From positions 135,422,001-135,486,000 of the forward strand of contig NC_060213.1 of NCBI RefSeq assembly GCF_021130785.1: a DNA stretch of 64,000 nt. The letters run 5' to 3'. The notes under the pieces are model-generated. The model worked only from the letters and a program-made list of their open reading frames with translations. It was not told the DNA's origin and ran no database searches. How positions within the stretch are numbered: position 1 is the stretch's first letter; each line of letters begins with the position of its first letter. Of the stretch, positions 1 through 10,146 are shown in pieces. This DNA comes from Homalodisca vitripennis (Eukaryota; Arthropoda; Insecta; Hemiptera; Cicadellidae). The translations under genes were made by a program, and so were the position numbers.

Positions 1-740
1 TTTCATACAAACTTTACAGGTGGTTGCAGTACTAGCCATTTTACTGAGAAAATAAACAGACGTTTCCAATAATAAAGGACGGGTGTGTATTTGAACGATG
101 CAAATCCAGAACTTCCTCAACAGCTGCTCAGTCCACCGCCGAGAAAGCCAGATTATAAAAAATGTTTATAGTAATGACACTGAAGACGCTGTGTGATTCA
201 GAAGGCTGTGGATGAGAAGTCGCGCAGCGTAGGTTCCTCTATGGATGACGTCATTAGCATGTATACACAGATGTTTGTTGACAGGTTCGTTAGATGTTTT
301 GTTTATTAGATACAAAAGTTGGTTTATTAAAATGCGTTTAGCGACGGATTTGGAAGATGGTGGGGTGTTCACATAAATACACGATACTCACTGCTATTGT
401 AACAACTACACACAATAGCTAAGCACTTAACAACTAAAACTACTAATATTTACAACCACAATAAAATAATGAAGAAGAATCCAGCATACAATAATACAAT
501 TACACTAAAGCATAAAGAATAAACAACAAAAGATCGAGTCAGCTGATAATGTCACTTGACAATTACGAAATAAAAATGCATAGACCACCAAAATAAAAAT
601 GTTTAATATATAATCATATTAATTATATATAAGTATACCAGGGAATAAAAAAATATAAAACTTTAATCATTTGACGTCGTATTTATTTAAGAAAACAACA
701 AATATCAAGGAGACAATATATTGCTGCCTGGCGCTTTTCG
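1..740. other. AT-rich intergenic DNA, no gene recognised
   Basis: No coding region with recognisable motifs is seen here. A 68-codon open frame on the minus strand (166-372) has no recognisable domain and no clear splice context, so I do not call it. The stretch from 400 to 720 is very AT-rich. Confidence 0.5.
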
Positions 741-829
741 CATATGTCACCGACGGCAACATTTTGCTACCTGGCACTTTTCAGACACAATCTATGGTGG
801 CAATATAGTGCCTCCTGGCCCGGAAAGGG
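741..829. mobile_element. Possible one-ended TTAA element fragment
   Basis: The sequence ends in CGGAAAGGG directly before TTAA (830-833), the layout of a piggyBac-type terminus. It holds two diverged copies of a CCTGGC.CTTTTC motif. No matching left end was found, so this is at best a truncated non-autonomous element. Confidence 0.25.
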
Positions 830-975
830 TTAATGTCATTGTGTTTTTATTGAATAGACCTTTAATATAACATGTCACAAGATAGGGGGTTGCAATTTGA
901 TAATTTAAAGTTACCACCGTTTGAAAAAGGGGGGGGGGATTTGTATTCTTCAAAAAGTTCATGGAAGTATTTTAA

Positions 976-1605
976 CCCTTCCCACGCGGCAAACGGATAT
1001 ATCCGTTACGCCTAATTTTGACCGAAACGCGGTAAACGGATATATCCTTCAAAGTATATTTTGTGTTATTTAATAAATTTTAGTTGCCGTGGAATCCGCT
1101 AGAGTTCAAGGGAGTGTTGAATACTTGTTCCGAAAAGCAGATGTTACAGTTTGAACCTCATTGGAGCGTCGCAGTGGTGGGAGGGCGTGGCTTTGTCCCT
1201 TGTGGCGTGATTTAGCCTCAGTCTGCGGCGAACCATTACGCGGTAAAGGGATATATCCCGGCACGGCATATTTTAGTGTTTAACGCTGTTTTGCCATATT
1301 TCCTTATTTACTGTTCGTGTTCCTGTTGTATTTAGCATTATATTATCTTTTTATTTTGTTATTACTTTATTTGTTGTGTTGTTATAGGCCAATACTGTTC
1401 TATGCAATGGCAAATCTTGACGATTTTTTGTAAAATTTGGTAAACAATATAGGGGTCTGATTATTTTGTGATACTGTATTATTTTTTATTCCTAATAGCC
1501 ACCACTAACTAAAAGAAAATTAGAGTTGGTAAAATGTAAAAAAAAAATTAAAGTTAATTACGCGTTATGAGTCAAAATTGAAAGATAAATTCTGCGTGGG
1601 AAGGG
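976..1605. mobile_element. piggyBac-type MITE with TTAA target duplication
   Basis: The element is bounded by perfect 12-bp inverted termini: CCCTTCCCACGC at 976-987 and its complement at 1594-1605. Each end is flanked by TTAA (972-975 and 1606-1609), the target duplication of the piggyBac superfamily. It is 630 bp long and has no coding capacity. Near its ends and centre it repeats a palindromic GGATATATCC core (993-1006, 1034-1049, 1246-1260), which could be a transposase-binding site. Superfamily assignment is inferred from the TSD and the CCC start. Confidence 0.85.
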
Positions 1606-1609
1606 TTAA

Positions 1610-2585
1610 TAGGTATTTTGAAGTTTTTACATCGATATCGCAATCCGTTTTGGAACATATCCAGGCGTATCAGGACTTAATTTACAGCCTGTATGTAATT
1701 TCAGTTGGCTCTAAAAAGTTCTTCCTCTTCTTTACATCCATATGATTTTACTAAAGTAATCTGAGAATATGAACACTTACACACTTGATGTGAAGTACGT
1801 GCCACTTCGAGGGTTTTGTTACTAGTAATATATATTGAAATTTGATCAATTATTCTTTTTTAACAGCCTTTCATAGTATTTAGAACCATTATTCGTATAC
1901 AGTACTGTCATTCCGAAGAAGCCAACAGGGCCTTCTTAAAATCGTGTAGTTTTCCAACTGTTGCCTCTCTGTCCGTGCGATAACCCTTGATAGAAAGGTC
2001 ACGGAGACTTGAAATTTGATTCCTCGTGTTTTAAGGGAAAACTATTAATTTTGCGTTGAAGGTTGAAAATTAAACGCAAGACAAAATTCAAACATGGGTT
2101 TTATGGGTAACTGTGATGGCAATGAGAGAATCTCAGAATAAATAAATTTAACTCTGTCATATTACATTTTATCATGTGACATAGTAATACATACAATAAA
2201 TAAATTGTAAAATATTATTACAAAATTGATTATATTATATTATGATTATAAAAAATTAACATTAAAAAAAAATAAGATGAGTAATTTATCTAAATTTAAA
2301 TAAAAACATTACATACAATAAATAAATAGCAAAACACTTAAAATTATAAAAATATACATTTGTTAACAGTTTATAATAAAATACTATATCATATTGACAA
2401 TCCTTTCATTTTTGTTACCATTTCATATTTATAGCTGAGTAACTATAACAGTGTTTATATTAAGAAGAAAATAATCTTTATTGGTATTAAAAAAATTCAC
2501 CTGTTGGGTAGTAAATAGAAAATAAATTATTTGTAACCAAATGTAATAAAGGTTGAATATTGGTTTAATTGTGGTTGTTTTGTTT
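1610..2585. other. Intergenic or 5' intronic DNA upstream of the ankyrin gene
   Basis: No gene is recognised. The stretch ends in a pyrimidine-rich tract with TTTCCAG at 2584-2590, a plausible splice acceptor. The ankyrin ORF downstream may therefore have an upstream non-coding exon somewhere in this region. Confidence 0.4.
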
Positions 2586-2655
2586 CCAGATTCGTATTTT
2601 GGAGATAGAAGGAAAATTTTAGAAACAGTAACGATCCCTCTAAAAACTTGGAAGT

Positions 2656-3699
2656 ATGGAGTGTGTCAATGATGAAGACTACCCCTGGCTCGATTGGACA
2701 AACAGTCTTGACAATAGGTGGCGCGGTTATTTACCCCTGCATTTTGGGATAGGGATAATGGATGTGGATGCGATAACAAATCTGGTGAGTAGAGGGGCAG
2801 ATGTAAATGAGCCTAGCACAATCGGAAATACGGCACTTCATATCTCTGTGAAGAGAGACTGTGCTTCGTCGATAACCAAGTTTCTCATAGCAAACAACGG
2901 TAATATCGAGAGCAAGAACAAGTACGGCTTGACACCCCTGCACGAAGCAGTTCGTTATTTTAGCCTACCCAATACCAGAATTTTGCTTAGGCATAACGCG
3001 AACGTAAAAGTGGAAGACGAGATGGGCCAGACAGCACTAGATTGGGCTGTCCACAACCTGAGGAGAGAGACGTTGGAAGAAGCCCCTCACCTTTTAGTCA
3101 TCGCCCGGAAGATCATTGAAGAGCTGTTGGACTGGGGGACTCCCCACTGCCCGCAATTGTTGCTACGAGCGTACCCGTGGTACGATAGTTACACTGTGGA
3201 ACACGCTGTAACCATCCTTTCAAAACACTCCTTGAAAAGGAAGTGTGCAAGATTGCCTTATCACAGTGAACTCTTGATAGGTGAACGTGACCTACAACGT
3301 TACAAGTCAAAGTGTTTAAATGAGTTGACAAGGCTTAAATCCGTACGAGTGAATTCACATTCTCTGTATTGTATCTTCTCCACTTGTTGCACAGTATATC
3401 ATGTTGAAGATGTAAAAAAAATTGTGTGGTCTTCTAATATTTTAGTTGACTTTCCAATTTACGGGTCGCTACTTCAGGCGACTTTTACCAAAAATGAAAA
3501 GAGGGAAGAACTGTTGAGTTATGGAGAGCAAATACTATCTGATCTCTTTTTAAAAATTGAGTTATACATGCCTATTATAGTTGTCGGGAAGATTTTGGAT
3601 TGTATAGATAATGAGGATCTCCCGGCAACCGTCACATCCCTTTGTAAAATTATGAACACCCCCCTGCCCAACCTCAAGTACAATACATATACAGTATAA
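2656..3699 (+). CDS. Ankyrin-repeat protein (347 aa, intronless coding region)
   Basis: An uninterrupted 347-codon frame. Residues about 23-52, 56-89, 90-122 and 123-160 form three good and one weaker ankyrin repeat. The hallmark cores are visible: GYLPLHFGI, GNTALHISV, GLTPLHEAV and GQTALDWAV, each followed by a second helix and, in the first three, a loop of the GADVN/GNIES/NANVK type. Ankyrin repeats mediate protein binding. The C-terminal half (about 190-347) is alpha-helical in character and I do not recognise it; it lacks an obvious SOCS box, though the overall layout resembles ASB-type or insect ankyrin proteins. The start is the first ATG of the frame, 65 bases after a likely splice acceptor (TTTCCAG, ends 2590), so the 5' UTR may be spliced. 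A possible polyadenylation signal lies at 3759. No partner or pathway can be assigned. Confidence 0.8.
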   Translation: MECVNDEDYPWLDWTNSLDNRWRGYLPLHFGIGIMDVDAITNLVSRGADVNEPSTIGNTALHISVKRDCASSITKFLIANNGNIESKNKYGLTPLHEAVRYFSLPNTRILLRHNANVKVEDEMGQTALDWAVHNLRRETLEEAPHLLVIARKIIEELLDWGTPHCPQLLLRAYPWYDSYTVEHAVTILSKHSLKRKCARLPYHSELLIGERDLQRYKSKCLNELTRLKSVRVNSHSLYCIFSTCCTVYHVEDVKKIVWSSNILVDFPIYGSLLQATFTKNEKREELLSYGEQILSDLFLKIELYMPIIVVGKILDCIDNEDLPATVTSLCKIMNTPLPNLKYNTYTV

Positions 3700-3758
3700 G
3701 TAGGAAACTTATACTGTACATGTATTGTACAGTAAAATTAAAAACTTACTAAATTTTT

Positions 3759-3764
3759 AATAAA
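3759..3764 (+). terminator. Possible polyadenylation signal of the ankyrin gene
   Basis: AATAAA lies 60 bases after the stop codon. The region is AT-rich and the hexamer could occur by chance. An inverted repeat element starts immediately downstream. Confidence 0.35.
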
Positions 3765-4390
3765 TTTTATTGTGTCTAGCACAATTATGGTGCACTTTTA
3801 CATGATAAAATTCCTACGGTCCCAATAAATTTTTCCAATTTATTTTTAAGTAACCCCAAGATAGTGACCACATTCAATTCATAAATTTATTTGTCAAACA
3901 ATATTGAAAATTCATTCTTTAACCTCACAATTTTCTTAGGGGTTTTCCATGTATATTTTTAGTCAGTTCATGTAGGTTGGACTTACTGTGATTCGTTTAT
4001 ATGGTAACCCTCCATTTCCCCATACGACTTCCATTTAAATTAAAAGGCTAGCTTAAAATATAAATAGTGTATTTAATGTCACACGAAATAACATTTTCAG
4101 ATTTATTTTGATTAACTTTACAATTGTTCTTTTCTTAAAAAATAAAATTTATCTCTAATTTGGCAGTATCTTGATAACACATAAAAACTAATGCTGGGAC
4201 TCGAATTGAAAGTGGTCACTATCTTGGGGTTTCATAAAAATAAATTGGAAAAATTTGTTGGGACCTTAGGAATTTTATCTTAATATAAATCCCGTAAAAG
4301 TGTACTATAATCTACTAGACATAACAAATAGACATGGAAAGCCTCTAAGGCAATTGTGAGGTTGAAGGATACATTTTCAATATTGTTTAA
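3765..4390. repeat. Rearranged inverted-repeat element (two arm pairs)
   Basis: Two segments of the left side recur inverted on the right side. Block A (about 3770-3875, containing CCAAGATAGTGACCAC) matches the complement of about 4205-4325. Block B (about 3893-3952) matches the complement of about 4332-4390. In a simple fold-back the right-hand order would be B' then A'; here it is A' then B', so the structure has been rearranged or derives from overlapping copies. No ORF. Likely a non-autonomous DNA-transposon relic. Confidence 0.6.
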
Positions 4391-4394
4391 CTTG

Positions 4395-4445
4395 GCTCTA
4401 TCTAGTTTTGTAATTAAATACTGAAATTACAAAACTAGATAGAGC
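4395..4445. repeat. Perfect hairpin (21-bp arms)
   Basis: GCTCTATCTAGTTTTGTAAT and the rest of its arm at 4395-4415 are complemented exactly at 4425-4445, with a 9-base loop. It sits at the right edge of the preceding inverted-repeat element. Confidence 0.7.
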
Positions 4446-4719
4446 ACACTGTAATACTGTAATTACAAATGTATCAAACACTTATTTACAAAATATTTTT
4501 GAACAAATGTACAAAATGCTTGTTGAAAAAATAAGGTGTTATACAGGGCAATATGAACCAAATTATTGTTTCAAATATTCATTGAATCATAATTTAGTAA
4601 ATAATTTATTCTTTAACTTTTAATTCAAAATTATAGCATTTATTCAACTTTATACGTATTGTAAAAGAAATCCTATATAGAATTTTTATATTGTTTTTAA
4701 CATGAAATTAAAAATACTT

Positions 4720-5088
4720 GCATCAATCATACCAAGACTGACTAGTTAGTAGTTAACGTAACAATGTGTGAATTGTTTTGTAAATTATATTATAGGGCTG
4801 TGAAATAATGTACATGTGATCAATATTTACTAAAATGTACAATAAATCACAGCCCTATGATATAATTTACAAAACAATTCACACATTGTTACGTTAACTA
4901 CTAACTAGTCAGTCTTGGTATGATTGATGCAAAAAAACAAGATAAACATTCTATATGATTATCTTGTTTTTAACATGAAACTTAAGACTGACTAGTTAGT
5001 TGTAAATGTAACGACATGTGAATTATTTTGTAAATTATATCATAGGGCTGTGATTTATTGTACATTTTAGTAAATATTGATCGCATTT
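4720..5088. repeat. Triplicated repeat: one palindrome plus a third direct copy
   Basis: A segment of about 110 bases containing GACTGACTAGTTAGT and GGGCTGTGA occurs at 4720-4835. It recurs inverted at about 4838-4930, nearly perfectly and back to back, and again in direct orientation, more diverged, at about 4984-5088. The centre of the palindrome is slightly deleted. Both outer copies follow a shared TTGTTTTTAACATGAAA lead. Probably a fold-back transposon followed by a partial copy. Confidence 0.7.
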
Positions 5089-5860
5089 ATGTATATATGT
5101 ATATACTTTTATACAACTGTTATATATGAAAAAATCTGTCTGATCTGTTTTCTTGATTTTTTTTTAGATCAGATAGATTTACAGTGATAAAACTGTTAGC
5201 TTGTATTATAAACCAATGATTTTTTATTTATGTTTTTAAATCAATAAAGTTTGTCTCTGTTGATTCTGCTATTAAAATTATTTTCCTTTATATTATTTTT
5301 CTCAAGATTAGAAAAAACTATTACTGAAAAGAATGAGGCATTTATATTATTGTGATACTTTTATTTGCATGCTGGCGCGATTAAATCCAGGGCTAGTTAA
5401 AAATACTACTATTTCTTATACTATTGCGTTTTAAAGAATTTCAAAACAAAATGATCTTAAAAATGTAAATATACTTTTAACTTTTTATTACACCAAGTCC
5501 ACCCCCTCTATTAATTTCTGAACACACACATATCAACAAACGCTCCAATAATTGAGAAATTTTTGTTAAGATTGATGGAGGGAATAAGTTAAATTTTTAA
5601 ATGTAAACCCCCTAGTGGCTCATTTTAAAGACCTTTGTAAAAACAATTCTGCAACCCAAAGAACTGATCTAAGAATGAGTGTTGCTACTTTTACCAGATT
5701 TCCATGTGCTTGAAAGAAAAGATTACAAGAGTGTACAAGGATCAAAGTTAGCGTACCTCCAGAGTAAGTATAACATTGAGGTAAGTACAAGAACCTTTGC
5801 TCTGTAGCAATCACTTTTTGAAAAAGGGCAATAATTTTTTACACTGTCCGTCTTGTGATG

Positions 5861-6082
5861 TAAGGATGTAGCCAGTGAGAGAGTTTAAGGGGTTCGGAAC
5901 ACCCCCAAATTTTTGATTACTGTTTTAGTAAACAATTATTATTATTATTTAAATAAATTCAGTATTGCTGATGTACTGCTGAAAGATCGTTCTCAACAAA
6001 GAAACACGTCACGAACTTTTTAAGTAATGGAATGGGGCCTTACTCTGTTGTATGGACCCCCCAAAACTTTTTTCCTGGCTAC
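5861..6082 (+). mobile_element. hAT-like MITE copy 1 (diverged)
   Basis: Diverged member of the nine-copy family defined by GGACGTAGCCAGCGAGG at one end and CCTGGCTACGTTCTTG at the other. Shared internal marks are TTATTATTATTTAAATAA, CTGAAAGATCGTTCTCAACA and GGGGCCTTACTCT. Better-preserved copies (29166-29385, 29731-29937) show 8-bp target duplications. This copy lacks clean ends. Confidence 0.7.
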
Positions 6083-6303
6083 AAATGAAATTAAGTACAG
6101 TAAATTAAATGATAAAAAGACATTGTCAAATGATATAATATTTACTTAACTGGAATAAAACTGATTTATTAAAAATTACCGTATTTTAAAACTACATTAA
6201 GTCAGAAGCTTCGCTCAAGAACAGTCACTGCCAGTAACCTGAGGAGAAAACCAAATGCTGAATTTTTTAATTGTGTACTAAGATAGCAACTGGTGGATCA
6301 CTT

Positions 6304-7190
6304 TGTTGAAGGCTTCGGATAAATCCAAGTAAACACAGTCCTCTGGCATGAGTCTTCAAAGGCCGGCATTACATATTCCTGAAACTTGAGCAGGTTAGAA
6401 ATCTTATGGCTCATTCTGTCGAATGCTTTGGATAAATCCAAGTAAACACAATCCACTTGACTTGAGTCTCCAAAGGCCGACGTTACATATTCCTGAAACT
6501 CAAATAGGTTAGAAATCTTATGGCTCATTCTGTCGAATGCTTTGGATAAATCCAAGTAAACACAGTCCACTTGACTTGATTCTCCAAAGGCCGACGTTAC
6601 ATATTCCTGAAACTCAAATAGGTTAGAAATCTTATGGCTCATTCTGTCGAATGCTTTGGATAAATCCAAGTAAACACAGTCCACTTGACTTGAGTCTCCA
6701 AAGGCCGACGTTACATATTCCTGAAACTCAAATAGGTTAGAAATCTTATGGCTCATTCTGTTGAATGCTTTGGATAAATCCAAGTAAACACAGTCCACTT
6801 GACTTGAGTCTCCAAAGGCCGACGTTACATATTCCTGAAACTCAAATAGGTTAGAAATCTTATGGCTCATTCTGTCGAATGCTTTGGATAAATCCAAGTA
6901 AACACAGTCCACTTGACTTGAGTCTCCAAAGGCCGACGTTACATATTCCTGAAACTCAAATAGGTTAGAAATCTTATGGCTCATTCTGTTGAATGCTTTG
7001 GATAAATCCAAGTAAACACAGTCCACTTGACTTGAGTCTCCAAAGGCCGACGTTACATATTCCTGAAACTCAAATAGGTTAGAAATCTTATGGCTCATTC
7101 TGTTGAATGCTTTGGATAAATCCAAGTAAACACAGTCCACTTGGCTTGAGTCTCTATAGGCCGACATTATATATTCCTGAAACTCGAGTA
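6304..7190 (-). repeat. 114-bp in-frame tandem array of RT motif A
   Basis: About eight copies of a 114-bp unit lie head to tail; GAATGCTTTGG recurs at 6421, 6535, 6649, 6763, 6877, 6991 and 7105. Because 114 is divisible by three, the minus strand stays open for 289 codons (7167-6298). Each 38-residue unit contains VDCVYLDLSKAFDRMSHK, reverse-transcriptase motif A with its metal-binding Asp. Inner units differ at only a few positions (for example D/N in AFDR/AFNR); the outermost units are more diverged. This is a minisatellite grown out of a dead LINE, not a functional enzyme. Confidence 0.9.
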
Positions 7191-7500
7191 GGTTAGAAAT
7201 GGTTGAGTGGAAGTGTAGGAAGCCATGTTGTTCCAGGGGAATTCACTTCCGTAAATGAAAGTATAAATATATATAGTTAAGTAGTCAGCGAAAAGTTCGC
7301 ACTTGTCCACTGGAGTTACAGCCACTCTAGAGTAAAAATTTAGAATGGTACGAACAGTAGAGTCACTTCATGATGTTAATGTGGGACCACAATGATTTTA
7401 TATTAGTAGGTATATTACTAGTGTATTCGTAGAAACAGGTCTTGGTCAGATCTTTGCATTGCCTTCTTAAATTACGAAAAAGTTTCTAAATGTGAAGGCA

Positions 7501-7857
7501 TCAAATATGTCGGACTGGAAGGTCAACAAGTTTGAGGCTGAAGAGTATCCACACATAAGTCCATGTTGACGAGAAGTAATGTGATGGGAAAAGGAGAAAT
7601 GTGCCATTGAGGAAGACCTTTATGATTAGTTTGACGATAACTGGAATTATAACAATGGGGCGGTAATTCTTCACATCATACACTGGACCATTTTTGTGAA
7701 TAGGAACAATGAAACTTCTTTTAAGAGCATAAGGAACTATGCCAACTGATAAAGACTTGTTGGACAGCTTAGTGAGAGGATATTCAATCAGTTGATAGCA
7801 GTATTTTACTGTTGTTGGAGGAATAGAGTTAGGCCCACAACCCATGGACTCGTCCAT
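7501..7857 (-). pseudogene. LINE D reverse transcriptase fingers fragment
   Basis: 118 codons on the minus strand. The segment GCGPNSIPPTTVKYC corresponds to the 'GPDGI' region that starts many LINE RT domains. LKRSFIVPIHKNGP and VKNYRPIVIIPVIVKL correspond to the conserved fingers motifs (VTPIFKKG, NYRPISL). It ends before motif A in this frame. Neighbouring pieces of the same element lie on both sides. Confidence 0.75.
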
Positions 7858-7999
7858 GTCTTTGATAGCCTTGCATACTTAGATATGTCTAACTTAAAAG
7901 ATGTCAATAAGCAAAGAGCAGATTGTTACTTGCTCATCATGGATAGATCAGCAGCTGAAGTATCTCAGTAGATGATACTCTTGTAGATATATATACATA

Positions 8000-8344
8000 T
8001 CAGTAGATGGAGTCTTGACCACAACTCATGGTTTTCACAAAAGTCCAGAAGATATTGGGATTTGTAGGGACAACCTCTTCTATGGAATTTCTGTAGCACT
8101 CCGTGGTGAGTACCTTGCAACACATTCTGATAACTGAGAAAAAATAACAGTCAGCATCATCTAGCGAAGTGTTATAGGCTTTGTGCAAGATCATCTTTTG
8201 AAATTTGAGTTGAGTTGAGAACCAATTGGGGGTAGTTTCCAGTGCCACTCCCTTGAAGGATAAGTTCTTCAGTGCCACTCCCTTGAAGGATAAGTTCTTC
8301 AGTATTAGATTGGCAAATGTAGTGATGAAGCCATCAAAAGCCAA
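8000..8344 (-). pseudogene. LINE D endonuclease-RT linker fragment with internal duplication
   Basis: 114 codons, minus strand. The pattern PNWFSTQLKFQKMILHKAYN, then TECYRNSIEEVV and NPNIFWTFV, is typical of the region between endonuclease and RT in jockey-type LINEs. A 30-bp unit (8240-8299) is duplicated in frame, giving ALKNLSFKGV twice. Confidence 0.65.
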
Positions 8345-10048
8345 GTTGATATCATCACTAGAAACCAGAGCATTGAGATTTATAGAAGAAAGGTCGCAAT
8401 ATAACTTTTAAAGATTGGACTTCTTGGTTGATGGAAGACATGTATTGAAAGCAATGCTTTCTTTCCAATGTTTAGAATGCCAATAAGATGCTCTTTTATT
8501 GTTGCCCTGAAATGAAATCTAATACCCCACATGAGTATAGTCAATTTTGAAATACAGTACTTAATATATTTTTCCTCCTAGTATGTTACGTTTAGGCATT
8601 TGAGAACAATGAGTGTGTCATGTTTAGACTTTTTCAAAATTTAAAATTTTATTTTGAATCACTATGAAAGTACTAATAAAATTAAATATGTTTTAAGTAT
8701 TATTACTGCCCATCCAAGTAGTTTCAGAATGTGTATTCTTTCTAATCTGATAAATTATTCATCACCCGATTATAAGGCATTTAAAAGTAGTATGAGCAGA
8801 TGGTATCTGAAAACACAGAGAGATTTTCAAAGAACTTATTGGTTTCAATGATTGGCAGAATATCTAGAATAGACATAATTGTAAAAAATAGATTACAATT
8901 TTTAGTCCAGGAGCTGAAAGCCAATTTGAATTGCATAAGCAAAAAGATGCCTTTTCTTAACTTCTTCCACCAATGATTATCCTATAAAAGTTTAAACCTC
9001 TCCTTTTAATTCTTATTCATACTATTGTGACTATAATCTTTCTGGTAGTAGATGAGATGAATGTGACTACTTCCCAGTCACAATGATAAATATATGACGA
9101 TTTTAAGTTACAAGTATCAAAAGTGGAATCAATTCTCAGTAAAAGTGAAAAAATAAGTGTTACTGTCAGTGACGAAAGCGGTGCTAATCCGATTTATTGC
9201 CCCTTAATGATTTAAATACAGGACAAGTTGAGAGAGGACACCAACAGTAGTGTAACTAGATTTTGGCTTTGGGGGGATGAATTTGATTGAAGAGCACACC
9301 TTTCTGGGGGTATGGGATAAATTTAAATAAATTTTAGGCTTAATTCAAAGTAAAGCATTTAACTGATGTATTACAAACGAGTTGAATTGTTATGTATATT
9401 TTAAAAACTTTTTTAGGCTTTTAAGGGAGCTGTTTCTCCATCTCCCCCTCCCCCTTAGTTACATATCTCTGGACACCAACAGACAATAATTATTGGTAAG
9501 AGAATAGTGTGTTTGTAATTTTGTTTTATGCTCCACGCTAAATTTAATCCAGTTTGGAAAATTTACTGAGCTGGAACACCTAAAAAAAGTGCCTCCCACA
9601 TATTTCTATGGTATTTAAAAAAAAATTAAAGTTAGTAAAAGTGATCAAAGAAATCTTCTTTGTATAGCGTACAGAGAGTTGTAAATTATAATAAAATACT
9701 GTATTATAAAGACTTAATGTATGGTACACTGTACCACTCAGTTTCAAAATGGTTTAATTGTATCAATTGAAATAAATCTTCCTTTGAAATATCAAAGGAA
9801 GATTTATTTCCTTTAACATACACAAAATAAAAACCTCAATTTGAAATAGTTTGACAATTGTTACTTTTCTGTCTATGGTTTGATCTCATGACAGTTCAAG
9901 ACATGAACCAGCTGAGCTGTTGATATCAAACAGATGTCATTACCAGCTGTTAAGGAGGCTACATCCTACAGTAAAATGGATTTCCTAGCTCAGGTTATGT
10001 TGTCATGACTCTTAAATCTAAAATAAAACTCACCTATTTTCCTGCCAG
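8345..10048. other. Intergenic or first-intron DNA of the GST gene
   Basis: No gene is recognised. The first exon of the GST gene (expected to encode about a dozen residues with a Tyr in a YF motif) should lie upstream of 10049, but I could not find it by eye here or further upstream. A perfect hairpin at 9769-9810 is listed separately. Confidence 0.4.
9769..9810. repeat. Perfect 19-bp-arm hairpin
   Basis: GAAATAAATCTTCCTTTGA at 9769-9787 is exactly complemented at 9792-9810, with a 4-base loop. Isolated in AT-rich DNA; no flanking gene suggests a role. Confidence 0.6.
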
Positions 10049-10146
10049 ATGCCTTGGTGAGCCCATCCGGTTTATGCTAGCCTACTTGGGCAAAGAGTTT
10101 GAAGACCATCGGTGCAGCGCAGAAGAATGGCTAAGAATAAAACATA
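10049..10146 (+). CDS. GST exon a
   Basis: Acceptor TTTTCCTGCCAG ends at 10048; donor GTAAGA starts at 10147. The first base completes a codon begun in an unseen upstream exon. It encodes CLGEPIRFMLAYLGKEFEDH and on to WLRIKH, the start of the thioredoxin-like domain after the catalytic-Tyr strand. Confidence 0.88.

Larger units (their letters stand above)
6190..8344 (-). mobile_element. Degenerate jockey-group LINE (LINE D), 5' and 3' truncated
   Basis: Reading the minus strand from 8344 gives pieces of a non-LTR retrotransposon polyprotein in the usual order. First comes the endonuclease-RT linker (8344-8000, with a NPNIFWTFV motif), then the RT fingers (7857-7501, with IVPIHKNGPV and NYRPIVIIP), then RT motif A (LDLSKAFDRMSH) expanded into a tandem array (7190-6304). 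A short palm continuation down to about 6190 contains LKNSAFGFLLRLL. Frames are shifted between pieces and motifs B and C are absent, so it cannot be active. Confidence 0.75.

Noticed and set aside
166..372. 68-codon minus-strand frame near the window start
   Set aside because: No recognisable domain, no splice or promoter context and ordinary length for chance in AT-rich DNA.
6298..7167. 289-codon open frame as a functional reverse transcriptase
   Set aside because: It is the same 38 residues repeated; motifs B and C and the rest of the enzyme are absent.
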